The notes beneath the pieces were generated by a model. That model was not told the DNA's origin and searched no databases. It worked only from the letters and a program-made list of their open reading frames with translations. The translations under genes and the position numbers were made by a program. From NCBI RefSeq assembly GCF_014358015.1, contig NZ_JACONV010000003.1, positions 62,001 to 126,000 of the forward strand: a DNA stretch of 64,000 nucleotides, given 5' to 3'. Each line of letters begins with the position of its first letter. Positions within the stretch are counted from its first letter, which is position 1. Shown here in pieces: positions 45,093 to 56,227 of the stretch. Source of the DNA: Pseudomonas triticifolii (GTDB taxonomy: Bacteria > Pseudomonadota > Gammaproteobacteria > Pseudomonadales > Pseudomonadaceae).

Positions 45093-47939
45093 ATGGCGCA
45101 GCAGTATCAACCGGGGCAACGCTGGATTAGCGACAGCGAAGCCGAGCTGGGTTTAGGCACCGTTCTGGCACAGGACGGCCGCTTATTGACCGTGCTCTAC
45201 CCGGCCACTGGCGACACGCGCCAGTACGCACTGCGTAATGCACCGCTTACCCGCGTGCGTTTCTCTCCGGGCGATGTGATCACTCACTTCGAAAACTGGA
45301 AGATGACCGTCCGCGAAGTGGACGATGTCGACGGGCTGCTGGTCTATCACGGCCTCAACGCCCAGAACGAAGTGGTCACGCTGCCGGAAACCCAGCTGTC
45401 CAACTTCATCCAGTTCCGTCTGGCAACCGACCGCCTGTTCGCGGGCCAGATCGACCAGTTGTCCTGGTTTTCCCTGCGCTACAACACGCTGGAACACACC
45501 AGCCGCCAATTGCAGTCCTCCCTGTGGGGGCTGGGTGGTGTGCGTGCGCAACCTATCGCGCACCAATTGCACATCGCTCGCGAAGTGGCGGACCGCATTG
45601 CGCCGCGCGTATTGCTGGCCGACGAAGTAGGCCTGGGCAAGACCATCGAAGCCGGTCTGGTGATCCATCGCCAACTGCTGTCGGGGCGCGCGAGCCGGGT
45701 ACTGATCCTGGTGCCGGAGAACCTCCAGCACCAGTGGCTGGTCGAGATGCGCCGCCGCTTCAACCTGCAGGTCGCGCTGTTCGACGCCGAGCGCTTCATG
45801 GAGAGCGATGCAGGCAATCCGTTCGAAGATACCCAACTGGCGCTGGTTGCGCTGGAGTGGCTGGTCTCGGATGAAAAGGCTCAGGACGCCCTGTTCGCGG
45901 CCGGCTGGGACCTGATGGTGGTCGACGAAGCGCACCACCTGGTCTGGCACGAAGACAAGGCCAGCGCCGAGTACTCACTGGTCGAGCAACTGGCCGAAGT
46001 CATTCCCGGCGTACTGCTGCTGACCGCCACGCCCGAACAACTCGGCCAGGACAGCCACTTTGCGCGCCTGCGCCTGTTGGACCCAAATCGTTTCCACGAC
46101 CTCAAGGCCTTCCGGGCCGAAAGCGACAACTATCGCCCCGTCGCTCAGGCGGTGCAGGAACTGCTCGACAAGGGCGTGCTCTCGGCAGAAGCGCAAAAGA
46201 CCATTCATGGCTTCCTCGGTGCCGAAGGCGACACCCTGCTGGCAGCCGTCAACGCAGGCGACGATGAAGCCAAGGCTCGCCTGATCCGCGAATTGCTCGA
46301 TCGCCATGGCACAGGCCGCGTGCTGTTTCGCAACACCCGCGCCGCTGTACAGGGCTTCCCTGAGCGCAAACTGCATGCCTACCCGCTGCCCTGCCCGGCC
46401 GAATACCTGGAGCTGCCACTCGGCGAACATCCCGACCTGTACCCGGAAGTCAGCTTTCAGGCCCACTCGGAAGTCAGCGAGGAAGAACGCTGGTGGCGTT
46501 TCGATCCGCGCGTCGACTGGCTGATCGATACCCTCAAGATGCTCAAGCGTGTGAAGGTGCTGGTCATCTGCGCCCACGCGGAGACCGCGATGGACCTGGA
46601 AGACGCCCTGCGCGTGCGCTCCGGCATCCCGGCCACGGTTTTCCACGAAGGCATGAACATCCTTGAGCGCGACCGCGCTGCCGCCTACTTCGCGGATGAA
46701 GAATTCGGTGCTCAGGTGCTGATCTGCTCGGAAATCGGCAGCGAAGGCCGCAACTTCCAGTTCTCCCATCATCTGGTGCTGTTCGACCTGCCGTCCCACC
46801 CGGACCTGCTGGAGCAGCGTATCGGTCGTCTGGACCGTATCGGCCAGAAACACATCATCGAGCTGCACGTGCCGTTCCTGGAAACCAGCCCGCAGGCCCG
46901 GCTGTTCCAGTGGTATCACGAAGCGCTCAACGCGTTCCTCAACACCTGCCCGACCGGTAACGCCCTGCAGCATCAGTTCGGCCCGCGCCTGCTACCGCTG
47001 CTGGAAAGCGGTGACGACGATGAGTGGCAAAGCCTGATCGACGAGGCGCGCGCCGAACGTGAGCGTCTGGAAAGCGAACTGCACACCGGTCGCGACCGCC
47101 TGCTGGAACTCAATTCCGGTGGCGCAGGTGAAGGCGAGGCACTGGTCGAAGACATTCTGGAACAGGATGACCAGTTCAGCCTGCCGATCTACATGGAAAC
47201 CCTGTTCGACGCGTTCGGCATCGACAGCGAAGACCATTCGGAAAACGCGCTGATCCTAAAACCGAGCGAGAAGATGCTCGACGCCAGCTTCCCGCTGGGC
47301 GACGACGAAGGCGTGACCATCACCTACGACCGTAACCAGGCGCTGTCTCGCGAAGACATGCAGTTCATCACCTGGGAACACCCGATGGTGCAAGGCGGCA
47401 TGGACCTGGTGCTATCTGGCTCCATGGGCAATACCGCCGTGGCGCTGATCAAGAACAAGGCGCTCAAGCCGGGCACTGTGCTGCTGGAACTGATCTACGT
47501 CAGCGAAGTGGTTGCGCCGCGTTCTTTGCAACTGGGTCGCTACCTGCCTCCGGCTGCGCTGCGTTGCCTGCTCGATGCCAACGGCAATGATCTGTCGAGC
47601 CGCGTATCGTTCAACACCTTGAACGACCAGCTCGAAAGCGTGCCGCGTGCCAGCGCCAACAAGTTCATTCAGGCGCAACGCGATGTGCTCACGCCTCGCA
47701 TCAACGCAGGTGAAGAGAAGATCACGCCGAAACACGCCGAGCGCGTAGCCGAAGCGCAACGTCGTCTGGCAGCCGATACTGAAGAAGAACTGGCACGCCT
47801 GACGGCCTTGCAAGCGGTCAACCCGACGGTGCGCGACAGCGAACTGGTCGCTCTGCGCACGCAGCGTGAGCAAGGTCTGGCCATGCTGGAAAAAGCCGCG
47901 TTACGTCTGGAAGCGATTCGGGTGCTCGTGGCGGGCTGA
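45093..47939 (+). CDS. rapA: RNA polymerase-associated helicase-like protein RapA
   Basis: 948 residues (E. coli RapA is 968). N-terminal Tudor-like domains ([19 protein letters not shown]) precede a Swi2/Snf2 ATPase: motif [22 protein letters not shown] in [22 protein letters not shown], and in the second lobe [21 protein letters not shown] and [11 protein letters not shown]. It binds core RNA polymerase and uses ATP to recycle it after transcription. GGGAGA is placed upstream of the ATG. It is monocistronic and convergent with the MFS gene. Confidence 0.96.
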   Translation: MAQQYQPGQRWISDSEAELGLGTVLAQDGRLLTVLYPATGDTRQYALRNAPLTRVRFSPGDVITHFENWKMTVREVDDVDGLLVYHGLNAQNEVVTLPETQLSNFIQFRLATDRLFAGQIDQLSWFSLRYNTLEHTSRQLQSSLWGLGGVRAQPIAHQLHIAREVADRIAPRVLLADEVGLGKTIEAGLVIHRQLLSGRASRVLILVPENLQHQWLVEMRRRFNLQVALFDAERFMESDAGNPFEDTQLALVALEWLVSDEKAQDALFAAGWDLMVVDEAHHLVWHEDKASAEYSLVEQLAEVIPGVLLLTATPEQLGQDSHFARLRLLDPNRFHDLKAFRAESDNYRPVAQAVQELLDKGVLSAEAQKTIHGFLGAEGDTLLAAVNAGDDEAKARLIRELLDRHGTGRVLFRNTRAAVQGFPERKLHAYPLPCPAEYLELPLGEHPDLYPEVSFQAHSEVSEEERWWRFDPRVDWLIDTLKMLKRVKVLVICAHAETAMDLEDALRVRSGIPATVFHEGMNILERDRAAAYFADEEFGAQVLICSEIGSEGRNFQFSHHLVLFDLPSHPDLLEQRIGRLDRIGQKHIIELHVPFLETSPQARLFQWYHEALNAFLNTCPTGNALQHQFGPRLLPLLESGDDDEWQSLIDEARAERERLESELHTGRDRLLELNSGGAGEGEALVEDILEQDDQFSLPIYMETLFDAFGIDSEDHSENALILKPSEKMLDASFPLGDDEGVTITYDRNQALSREDMQFITWEHPMVQGGMDLVLSGSMGNTAVALIKNKALKPGTVLLELIYVSEVVAPRSLQLGRYLPPAALRCLLDANGNDLSSRVSFNTLNDQLESVPRASANKFIQAQRDVLTPRINAGEEKITPKHAERVAEAQRRLAADTEEELARLTALQAVNPTVRDSELVALRTQREQGLAMLEKAALRLEAIRVLVAG

Positions 47940-48030
47940 TGACTGCCTGCTGTCGCTGACACAAGCTTGCTCTCTGGTCAAATCCCGGGGAGCGGGCTTG
48001 TTCACTCAAACAGACCTTGATCCGACCCAC

Positions 48031-49401
48031 TCAAACCACCGCCCCCTCCGATACATCCTCTGCCGGCTCCTCGGCCACCATCCTTGCTTTCATGCGTTCG
48101 GCATCCTTGCTGAAGCAGCGCGATGCCTGAAACAGAAACACCAGGGTCATGAGCAATGCTGCCGGAATCAGGTACATGGCGTCGTGCAAGCCGATGGCTT
48201 TGAAGCTTTCGCTCATCACCTCGGCACCCGCGACCGTCATGGCCGCATGAGCGAAATGATCGGACAGCAAACCGACCACCACCGGCCCCGCCCCGCCACC
48301 CAGCAGGTACAGCCCGGCAAAGAACAATGCCATCGCTGTAGCCCGCAAACGCGGCTCGACCACGTCCTGAATCGCGGTATAGACACAGGTGTAGAAGTTG
48401 TACGCGAACAGCCAGCCCACGCTGAACACTGCCACGAACATACCGATTTCGATCCGCCCGGCGTGCAACGCATAGCCCGTGGCAATCGTCGCCACCAGCA
48501 TGCTGAAAGCCGCAAACAACAGGCGACCGTTAGGTGAGCGCTGGTGCAGTTTATCGGCGATCCAGCCGCCCACCGTCAGGCCGACCAATCCGGTCACACC
48601 GACAATAACGCCCGTTGCGACAGCCGCCTCCTGCAACGGCAGCAAAAAGTAGCGTTGCAGCATCGGCACCATGAATGAGTTGCAGGCATAGGTGGCAAAG
48701 TTAAACGTCAGGCCGCCCAGTACCAGCCAGCGAAAGGTCGGAATCGACAGCACACGGCGAATCGGTTTCTCGATTTTGACTTGCGACATGCGCACGCTTT
48801 CAGCCGCGCCACGCTTGGGCTCCTTGATGAAGAAAATGAATACCGCGAGCAGCAGCCCAGGCACCGCAGCGATGAAGAACGGCGCGCGCCAACTGTCGAA
48901 CGCCTTGACCATCGCACCAATGGTGAAGAACGCCAACAGCAAACCCAGTGGCAACCCCAACATGAAGATGCCCATGGCGCGGGATCGCTTATGGGCCGGG
49001 AAAAGATCACCGATCAGCGAATTGGCTGCAGGCGCGTAGCTGGCTTCGCCGATACCAACACCCATGCGCACCAGAAGAAACGTCCAGAAGCTTCCGACCA
49101 TGCCGTTGACTGCCGTAAGCCCGCTCCACACCGCCAGGCCGCAGCCCATCAGCTTTTTGCGCGACCCATTGTCGGCCATGCGCCCCAGCGGCAACCCCGC
49201 GATGGCGTACACCAACGTAAAGGCGGTCCCGAGGAGCCCGAGCTGAAAATCGCTCAGGTGCCATTCCATTCGTATGGGCTCGACGATAATGGCCGGAATG
49301 GTGCGATCGAAGAAGTTGAACAGGTTGGCCAGAAACAGCAGAAAGAGGACGCGCCATGCATTGGCGGCCTGAGTGGGGGTTTCCGTACGAAGCGTGCTCA
49401 T
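48031..49401 (-). CDS. Spinster-type MFS transporter
   Basis: 456 residues from the ATG at 49401; eleven further in-frame codons upstream look unlikely. Twelve helices are visible, with the opening LFLLFLANLFNFFDRTIPAIIVEPI, motif A GRMADNGSRKKLMG and VGIGEASYAPAANSLIGDLFP, all typical of the spinster-like branch. The C-terminus is acidic (AEEPAEDVSEGAVV) and cytoplasmic. The substrate is not predictable. Divergent from the MHYT-GGDEF-EAL gene. Confidence 0.87.
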   Translation of the reverse strand: MSTLRTETPTQAANAWRVLFLLFLANLFNFFDRTIPAIIVEPIRMEWHLSDFQLGLLGTAFTLVYAIAGLPLGRMADNGSRKKLMGCGLAVWSGLTAVNGMVGSFWTFLLVRMGVGIGEASYAPAANSLIGDLFPAHKRSRAMGIFMLGLPLGLLLAFFTIGAMVKAFDSWRAPFFIAAVPGLLLAVFIFFIKEPKRGAAESVRMSQVKIEKPIRRVLSIPTFRWLVLGGLTFNFATYACNSFMVPMLQRYFLLPLQEAAVATGVIVGVTGLVGLTVGGWIADKLHQRSPNGRLLFAAFSMLVATIATGYALHAGRIEIGMFVAVFSVGWLFAYNFYTCVYTAIQDVVEPRLRATAMALFFAGLYLLGGGAGPVVVGLLSDHFAHAAMTVAGAEVMSESFKAIGLHDAMYLIPAALLMTLVFLFQASRCFSKDAERMKARMVAEEPAEDVSEGAVV

Positions 49402-49634
49402 GAGGCAGTCGTCCCTTCTTATTAGTCGTATCAATCTAGAAGGCCAGCGCCTGACTGTCTGTAAACATTCGTAAACCGCACACTCGGTGATGTTTTTTTA
49501 TAACCATTCGTTATTGGCCCCATTCCAAATTTGTTCGTCGTCATAGTGGCAAGCTGCTCACAGCTTCTATACTCAGCTCGAATCGCCCAGGCCTTAAGCC
49601 TTGGCGCCCTGGCAGTGAAGAAATAGGGCTCGCT

Positions 49635-51950
49635 ATGGAGTGGCTGGGTTTGAATATGTTTGTCGGCATGCCGGCAAACGGGCAATTGCTGATCGACTGC
49701 AGTCACAATCTGTTTCTGTTAGCACTGGCCTACGGCGTGGCCTGTGCGGCCTGTTTCGCCACACTGGACATCGCCGACCGAGTCATTCATGTCGACGCAA
49801 CAAGAAGCCGACGGGTCTGGAAGGCGCTGGGGGCGCTTTGTCTGGCGGGTGGTGTGTGGGCCATGCACTTCATCAGCATGCTGGCCTTTCAGGCGCCGCT
49901 GACCATCACTTACGATCTGGGCATCACGCTGGGATCATTGCTGATTGTGCTGTTGACAGCACTGATCGCCATGAGGGCGTTGACCGTCCAGTCATTGAGC
50001 GTCAAACGGTGCCTGCTGAGCGCCCTCGCTATGGGTATCGGAATCAGCGTCATGCACTACATGGGCATGGCTGCGATGCACTCGGATGCCGCGCAGTACT
50101 ACGAGCCGAGCACGTTTACGCTGTCAATTCTGGTGGCCATTCTGGCGAGCGTGGCCCTGCTGACGCTCTCCCGACACCTGCGACACTACAGTGGCATGTT
50201 CCATCAAATGTTTCGGTACGGCGTGAGCCTGCTGTTGGGCGCAGGCCTCTTGACCATGCATCTGATGGGCATGCGTGCCTTGCGGCTGGTCATTCCTGAG
50301 GGGGGCGAACTGCATATCCCCAACACGGCAAACAGTCATCAGTTGGGGCTGACCATTGCCGCCATTACCCTACTGATCATCGCGGGAAGCATTAGCGCAG
50401 CGATGGCTGACAAGAAGCTGCAAGGCAAAGAACATGATCTGCAGCGCGTCAACGCCCTGCTCAGCCAACTGGACCAGGCACGCGTCTCGCTCCAGCAAGT
50501 GGCGCATTACGACCCGCTTACCAACCTGATCAATCGTCGCGGTTTCAACCAGATATTCGCCGAGAAGCTGCTCGAGCACACCATCGGCAAAGGCATGCTG
50601 GCGGTCATGTTTCTGGACATCGACCATTTCAAGCGCATCAATGACAGCCTGGGCCATGATGCCGGGGATGAGCTGCTGAAGGTAATTGCAGAGCGTATTC
50701 GCAGTGCCACCCGCGTTCAGGATGTGGTGTCGCGCTTCGGAGGCGATGAGTTCTGCATTCTGCTGAGCATTCCCAACTACGAAGAGGCCCGTCATCTGGC
50801 GCATCGCGTCATGCAGAAAATGAAGGAGCCCATTGCGCTGGCAGGCAGGCGCATGGTCATGACCACCAGTATTGGTATCGCGGTCTTTCCGCGTGACGGG
50901 GCCACGTGCGACGAGCTGCTTAAACACGCGGACCTTGCGCTTTACCAGTCCAAGGGCAACGGCCGCAATCGGGTCAACTTCTTCAGTCCGGCCTTGAAGA
51001 CCAAGGCCAGTCTGGAATTGCACCTGGAGGAAGAACTGCGTAACGCGCTGCGCGAAGAAAACGGCTTGCAAGTGTACTACCAGCCCATCGTTGACCTGCG
51101 CACCGGGCACGTGGCCAAGCTCGAAGCCCTGGTGCGCTGGAACCATCCACAGCACGGGCTGCTGGTGCCGGATCGATTCATCAGCATCGCCGAGGCCAAC
51201 GGCCTGATTGCAGAACTGGACAACTGGGTGTTGCGTCGAGCGTGCCAGGACCTGGGTGCCCTGGGCGCTGACGGTCTGAACAATCTGATCATCACGGTGA
51301 ATTGCTCCGCGCTGAACCTGAACCGCGACGAGCTGGCCGAAGAAGTCGAACACGCCTTGAGCGAGGCGAACGTGGCTCCCGGCAGACTGGAGCTTGAGGT
51401 GACCGAAAACGCGCTGATGGGCAACATCAGCACTACCATCCTGATGCTCAAACACATCCGAAGCCTGGGGGTCTCGTTGTCCATCGACGACTTCGGCACA
51501 GGCTACTCGTCACTGGCCTACCTCAAACGCCTGCCGCTGGACACACTGAAAATCGACCGATCCTTCATTATCGATATTCCCAAGTCCCCCCAGGACATGG
51601 AGATCGTTCAGGCGATTATCGTCATGGCACACACGCTGCGCCTCAAGGTCGTGACGGAAGGCGTGGAGACTCCCGCACAACTGGAATTTCTGAGCCAGTT
51701 CGGCAGCGATTATGTGCAAGGCTACCTGTTCAGCAAGCCGCAACCGCTGGAGCGGATACTGCCGTTGGTCAGGCAAATGAATCAACGCGAGCCTGTCAGC
51801 CTATGGCCCGCCTCGCTCATGCTAGAAGCGAGAGTGCAGGAGCGCGACACGCCCATATCAATGGACCTGTTTGAAGACCTGCCTGGCGCGGAACATGCCA
51901 TCGCTGCCCGCAATCCGCTGCGCACTAAACGCTCACGCTCAACCGATTGA
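49635..51950 (+). CDS. MHYT-GGDEF-EAL c-di-GMP enzyme, MucR-like
   Basis: 771 residues. The N-terminal ~260 form a seven-helix MHYT sensor with MHFISM, MHYMGM and MHLMGM, thought to bind a metal and sense O2, CO or NO. The GGDEF domain (~290-450) has an intact active site RFGGDEF and the inhibitory site RVQD five residues before it. The EAL domain (~465-715) has KLEALVRW, SIDDFGTGYSS and KIDRSFI, also intact. It may both make and degrade c-di-GMP. The architecture matches P. aeruginosa MucR, which supplies c-di-GMP for alginate synthesis; that role here is inference. Confidence 0.92.
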   Translation: MEWLGLNMFVGMPANGQLLIDCSHNLFLLALAYGVACAACFATLDIADRVIHVDATRSRRVWKALGALCLAGGVWAMHFISMLAFQAPLTITYDLGITLGSLLIVLLTALIAMRALTVQSLSVKRCLLSALAMGIGISVMHYMGMAAMHSDAAQYYEPSTFTLSILVAILASVALLTLSRHLRHYSGMFHQMFRYGVSLLLGAGLLTMHLMGMRALRLVIPEGGELHIPNTANSHQLGLTIAAITLLIIAGSISAAMADKKLQGKEHDLQRVNALLSQLDQARVSLQQVAHYDPLTNLINRRGFNQIFAEKLLEHTIGKGMLAVMFLDIDHFKRINDSLGHDAGDELLKVIAERIRSATRVQDVVSRFGGDEFCILLSIPNYEEARHLAHRVMQKMKEPIALAGRRMVMTTSIGIAVFPRDGATCDELLKHADLALYQSKGNGRNRVNFFSPALKTKASLELHLEEELRNALREENGLQVYYQPIVDLRTGHVAKLEALVRWNHPQHGLLVPDRFISIAEANGLIAELDNWVLRRACQDLGALGADGLNNLIITVNCSALNLNRDELAEEVEHALSEANVAPGRLELEVTENALMGNISTTILMLKHIRSLGVSLSIDDFGTGYSSLAYLKRLPLDTLKIDRSFIIDIPKSPQDMEIVQAIIVMAHTLRLKVVTEGVETPAQLEFLSQFGSDYVQGYLFSKPQPLERILPLVRQMNQREPVSLWPASLMLEARVQERDTPISMDLFEDLPGAEHAIAARNPLRTKRSRSTD

Positions 51951-52069
51951 GGGGCCCGGTGAAGCACCTGAATGAAGTCGACCACTGTTGCGTTTGGATA
52001 CGAAGACGAAAGCCGGGTTACGTTCTCACCCAATTACTCAACGCCCAGCGCACCAAAAAAGAGCAACGA

Positions 52070-52375
52070 TCAGTCAGCCGCCCTGTTTTGAATCAACACC
52101 CAAGGTGCCACTACCACTGCCCAAAGCACCGGATCCTGCTCCACAAGCTCCATTGCCTTTGATTCAGACACCTTGCCGACCTGTCCTTCGGCCAGCCACG
52201 CAGACACTTTGGGTGCGTCATTTTCGGCCACCGCCTCGGCCACTTCGATCAAATCCAGCGGCAGCTCGACCCACAACAGGGCACCCTTGGCAAAGAATGG
52301 TTGCAATTCTTTCCACGAAATAGAAGCGGTCTCACCAAGCAGTTTGGCATAGAGGGTGCTAGGTTCTTGCGTCAT
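52070..52375 (-). CDS. DUF2288-family protein
   Basis: 101 residues from the ATG at 52375; the frame is open for 32 more codons upstream but the conserved part starts here (MTQEPSTLYAKLLGETASISW). The pattern KELQPFFAKGALLWVELPLDLIEVAEAVAENDA is characteristic of DUF2288, a small helical cytoplasmic protein without known function. It is convergent with the MHYT gene. Confidence 0.83.
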   Translation of the reverse strand: MTQEPSTLYAKLLGETASISWKELQPFFAKGALLWVELPLDLIEVAEAVAENDAPKVSAWLAEGQVGKVSESKAMELVEQDPVLWAVVVAPWVLIQNRAAD

Positions 52376-52703
52376 GGGTTTCACCAAAAAGAAAATCGGC
52401 GCAATGATACCGCCGCCTTTCCCGCAGACAAACCCAGAAGCAAGTGATTGATTGCAGGAGAGCCCACACATCCACCACGCTGCGCCGGGTCTTTCAAAAC
52501 CCTATGTGGTTGGATTATGTAACTTTCTTTCGATTAAGCGACACACACCGGTCCACTCCCCCGCCCCACGCTTTCCAAGCGATTCACCGGCACTCTAAAC
52601 TGTTCCGGTACAGTTGGCGGAGCGGGGAAAGGCCGGTGTCGAAGCCGGTCCTGTAGCCTTGGCCAGCAGGATTATAAAAACTACAACGCAAGAGTGGAGC
52701 ATC
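52376..52703. other. Leader region of braC
   Basis: 328 bases between divergent DUF2288 and braC. The right half must carry the braC promoter and a long leader. I see no clear sigma-70 or sigma-54 hexamers and no Lrp-like repeat that I would defend. Confidence 0.4.
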
Positions 52704-53828
52704 ATGACTAAGGGTACCAAGAAGCTTTCCAAGCTGTTTGCCGCATTGGTTATGGCAGGGGTTGCCAGCCATTCGTTCGCAGCTGACACCATCAAGATCG
52801 GCATCGCCGGCCCGAAAACCGGCCCTGTAGCCGAGTACGGCACCATGCAGTTCAACGGCGCCAAGATGGCCATCGAGCAGATCAACGCCAAAGGCGGCGT
52901 GGGTGGCAAGAAACTCGAAGCCGTCGAATACGATGATGCCTGCGATCCGAAACAGGCCGTTGCAGTCGCCAACAAGGTCGTCAACGACGGCGTGAAATAC
53001 GTCATCGGTCACCTGTGCTCCAGCTCCGCTCAACCTGCTTCCGACGTCTATGAAGACGAAGGCATCATTATGGTGACCCCGGCAGCCACCAGCCCTGACA
53101 TCACCAGCCGTGGCTACAAGCTGGTGTTCCGCACCATCGGTCTGGACAGCGCGCAAGGCCCGGCAGCCGGTAACTACATCGCCGACGTCGCCAAGCCTAA
53201 AATCGTTGCAGTCATTCATGACAAGCAGCAATACGGTGAAGGCATTGCCTCTGCGGTGAAGAAAACCCTGGAAGACAAAGGCGTCAAGGTTGCCCTGTTC
53301 GAAGGCATCAACGCCGGCGACAAGGACTTCTCTTCGCTGATCGCCAAACTCAAGCAAGCCAATGTCGACTTCGTCTACTACGGCGGCTACCACCCGGAAC
53401 TGGGCCAGATCCTGCGCCAGTCCAAGGAAAAAGGCCTGAACGCCAGGTTCATGGGTCCTGAAGGCGTGGGCAACGAGTCCATCTCGCAAATCGCTGGCGA
53501 AGCCTCCGAAGGCCTGCTGGTCACCCTGCCGAAGTCCTTCGACCAGGACCCTGCCAACCAGGCGCTGACCAAGGCATTCAAGGACAAGAACCAGGACCCG
53601 AGCGGTCCGTTCGTGTACCCGTCCTACTCCGCCGTTCAGGTCGTTGCTGACGGCATCGCTGCCGCCAAGTCCGAAGACACCGACAAAGTGGCAGCCGCCA
53701 TCCACGCCGGTACCTTCAAGACCCCGATGGGCGAATTGAGCTACGACGCCAAGGGCGACCTGAAGAACTTCCAGTTCGTGGTCTACGAGTGGCACTTCGG
53801 CAAGCCGAAGACCGAAGCCGCAAAATAA
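52704..53828 (+). CDS. braC: Branched-chain amino acid-binding protein
   Basis: 374 residues from the ATG at 52704 (GGAG upstream). A signal peptide ends at SHSFAADT. The type I periplasmic-binding fold begins IKIGIAGPKTGPVAEYGTMQFNGAKMAIEQINAKGG, with YDDACDPKQAVAVANKVVNDGVKYVIGHLCSSSAQPASDVY, closely like BraC/LivJ. It delivers Leu, Ile, Val (and in BraC also Ala/Thr) to the BraDEFG permease. It is cut off from the rest of the operon by a terminator, which fits the need for excess binding protein. Confidence 0.95.
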   Translation: MTKGTKKLSKLFAALVMAGVASHSFAADTIKIGIAGPKTGPVAEYGTMQFNGAKMAIEQINAKGGVGGKKLEAVEYDDACDPKQAVAVANKVVNDGVKYVIGHLCSSSAQPASDVYEDEGIIMVTPAATSPDITSRGYKLVFRTIGLDSAQGPAAGNYIADVAKPKIVAVIHDKQQYGEGIASAVKKTLEDKGVKVALFEGINAGDKDFSSLIAKLKQANVDFVYYGGYHPELGQILRQSKEKGLNARFMGPEGVGNESISQIAGEASEGLLVTLPKSFDQDPANQALTKAFKDKNQDPSGPFVYPSYSAVQVVADGIAAAKSEDTDKVAAAIHAGTFKTPMGELSYDAKGDLKNFQFVVYEWHFGKPKTEAAK

Positions 53829-53848
53829 GCAGCTTGCGTTGATAACCG

Positions 53849-53880
53849 AAGCCCACTGCAACCGCAGTGGGCTTTGTTTT
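53849..53880 (+). terminator. Terminator/attenuator between braC and braD
   Basis: Perfect 11-bp stem AAGCCCACTGC/GCAGTGGGCTT with loop AACC, followed by TTGTTTT, 20 nt after the braC stop. Read-through would supply braDEFG in smaller amounts. Confidence 0.88.
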
Positions 53881-54041
53881 ACGAATCATGGCCCGCCTGC
53901 CGAGATCCGGTAACGAGGCCCCCTGAAAATCTTAAAACCGTTACCAGCGGTTCGCTGGCAGCGTCACTGGCAACGCATCGACAGAATGCGTACCCGACGC
54001 AGGCCGGAGAAATGCAGATCAGGTTTTTAGGAGCGCGGTAA

Positions 54042-54965
54042 ATGCCCGAGTTATTCCACTACATGCAACAGTTGGTCAATGGCCTGACCATTGGCAGCAC
54101 GTATGCATTGATCGCCATCGGCTACACGATGGTTTACGGCATCATCGGAATGATCAACTTCGCCCACGGCGAGGTGTACATGATCGGTTCCTACGTTGCG
54201 TTCATGGCGCTTGCCGGCCTTGCAATGATGGGTATCGACAGCCTGCCGCTGTTGATGATCGCAGGCTTCGCCGCCTCCATCATCGTCACCAGTGCCTACG
54301 GTTACAGCATCGAGCGCGTCGCCTACCGTCCGTTGCGCAACAGCAACCGTCTTATTCCACTGATTTCTGCGATCGGGATGTCGATCTTTCTGCAGAACTC
54401 GGTTCAGCTTTCACAGGGTTCCGGCAACTTTGCTATCCCCAACCTGCTGCCCGGCAGCCTGTCTTTCGGTCCAGGCGGCGCACAGGAAGTGCTGATTTCC
54501 TACATGCAGATCGTGGTGTTCGTCGTCACGCTGCTGGCCATGACCGGACTGACCCTGTTCATATCCCGCTCGCGCATGGGCCGCGCCTGCCGCGCCTGCG
54601 CCGAAGACATGAAGATGGCCAATCTGCTGGGGATCAACACCAACACCATCATTGCCCTGACCTTCGTGGTCGGTGCCGCGCTGGCTGCCGTTGCCGCCAT
54701 GTTGCTGAGCATGCAATACGGTGTGATCAACCCGAGCGCCGGCTTCCTGGTGGGCCTCAAGGCATTCACGGCTGCGGTACTGGGCGGCATCGGGTCGATC
54801 CCCGGCGCTGTGCTGGGCGGTCTGGTGCTGGGCGTCGCCGAAGCCTTCGGTGCCGACATCTTTGGTGATCAGTACAAGGACGTCGTGGCCTTCGGCCTGC
54901 TGGTTCTGGTGCTGCTGTTCCGCCCGACCGGCATTCTGGGTCGTCCGGAGGTTGAAAAAGTATGA
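54042..54965 (+). CDS. braD: Branched-chain amino acid permease subunit
   Basis: 307 residues with about eight membrane helices. The LivH signature [44 protein letters not shown] opens the protein. [25 protein letters not shown] near the end is the ATPase-contact (EAA-like) region. TAGGAG is 8 nt upstream. It forms the channel with BraE. It overlaps braE by 4 nt (ATGA). Confidence 0.95.
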   Translation: MPELFHYMQQLVNGLTIGSTYALIAIGYTMVYGIIGMINFAHGEVYMIGSYVAFMALAGLAMMGIDSLPLLMIAGFAASIIVTSAYGYSIERVAYRPLRNSNRLIPLISAIGMSIFLQNSVQLSQGSGNFAIPNLLPGSLSFGPGGAQEVLISYMQIVVFVVTLLAMTGLTLFISRSRMGRACRACAEDMKMANLLGINTNTIIALTFVVGAALAAVAAMLLSMQYGVINPSAGFLVGLKAFTAAVLGGIGSIPGAVLGGLVLGVAEAFGADIFGDQYKDVVAFGLLVLVLLFRPTGILGRPEVEKV

Positions 54966-56227
54966 GCAAGTCCTTCAAACAGGCGCTGTTCAGCGCTGCA
55001 CTGGTGTGGGCCGTTGCCTATCCGGTGTTCGGCCTGAAACTGGCCTTTTCCGGCGTGACCCTGCAAGTGCAGAACGCCAGCCCCATGACCCTGACCATCA
55101 TCGCGATCTGTTCAGTCCTGCTGTTTCTGCGCGTGCTGTTCGCCGAGAAGATCAGCGGCCTGCGCCGTGGCGAACGCGCTCCGCTGATTTCGCAGAAAAC
55201 CAGCGACCTCATGACCCGGCCGAGCACACAGCGCTGGGGTCTTGCAGCACTGATCGTGCTGGCGTTCGTCTGGCCGTTCTTCGGCTCACGCGGCGCGGTG
55301 GATATCGCGACGCTGATTCTGATCTACGTGATGCTGGGCCTGGGCCTGAACATCGTGGTCGGTCTGGCGGGTCTACTGGACCTGGGCTATGTAGGTTTCT
55401 ACGCGGTCGGCGCCTATGGCTACGCCCTGCTGTCGCACTACTTCGGCCTGAGCTTCTGGGAGTGCCTGCCGCTGGCCGGTCTGCTGGCGGCGCTATTCGG
55501 CTTCCTGCTGGGCTTCCCGGTTCTGAGGCTACGCGGAGATTATCTGGCCATCGTGACGCTCGGGTTCGGTGAAATCATCCGTATCTTCCTGCGCAACATG
55601 ACCGAGATCACTGGCGGCCCGAACGGCATCAGCAACATCGAGAAACCAACCCTGTTCGGCCTCAGCTTCGAACGCCGTGCTGCCGAAGGTGCGCAGACGT
55701 TCCACCAGTATTTCGGTCTGGACTACAACCCGATCAGCAAGGTTATCTTCCTCTACCTGATCGCCCTGCTGCTGGCCCTGGCCGCGCTGTTCGTCATCAA
55801 TCGCCTGCTGCGCATGCCGATCGGTCGTGCCTGGGAAGCGTTGCGCGAGGACGAAATCGCCTGCCGTGCACTGGGTCTGAATCCGACCGTGATCAAGCTC
55901 TCGGCATTTACCCTGGGCGCAGCGTTCGCCGGTTTCGCAGGCAGCTTCTTCGCCGCCCGCCAGGGTCTGGTCACGCCTGAGTCCTTCACCTTCATCGAGT
56001 CGGCAATCATCCTGGCCATCGTGGTACTCGGCGGCATGGGCTCGCAACTGGGCGTGATTCTGGCGGCTATCGTGATGATCCTGCTGCCTGAATTGATGCG
56101 TGAGTTCAGTGATTACCGCATGTTGATGTTCGGTGCCCTGATGGTGCTGATGATGATCTGGCGTCCTCAAGGTTTCCTGCCAATGCAACGACCTGTCATG
56201 AAGTTGAAAGCGGAGGTGGCCAAATGA
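54962..56227 (+). CDS. braE: Branched-chain amino acid permease subunit
   Basis: 421 residues, LivM-like with an N-terminal extension of ~90 residues carrying two extra hydrophobic segments. The core is [31 protein letters not shown] and, late, [23 protein letters not shown] and [24 protein letters not shown]. It pairs with BraD in the inner membrane. It overlaps both neighbours by 4 nt, indicating tight coupling. Confidence 0.95.
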   Translation: MSKSFKQALFSAALVWAVAYPVFGLKLAFSGVTLQVQNASPMTLTIIAICSVLLFLRVLFAEKISGLRRGERAPLISQKTSDLMTRPSTQRWGLAALIVLAFVWPFFGSRGAVDIATLILIYVMLGLGLNIVVGLAGLLDLGYVGFYAVGAYGYALLSHYFGLSFWECLPLAGLLAALFGFLLGFPVLRLRGDYLAIVTLGFGEIIRIFLRNMTEITGGPNGISNIEKPTLFGLSFERRAAEGAQTFHQYFGLDYNPISKVIFLYLIALLLALAALFVINRLLRMPIGRAWEALREDEIACRALGLNPTVIKLSAFTLGAAFAGFAGSFFAARQGLVTPESFTFIESAIILAIVVLGGMGSQLGVILAAIVMILLPELMREFSDYRMLMFGALMVLMMIWRPQGFLPMQRPVMKLKAEVAK

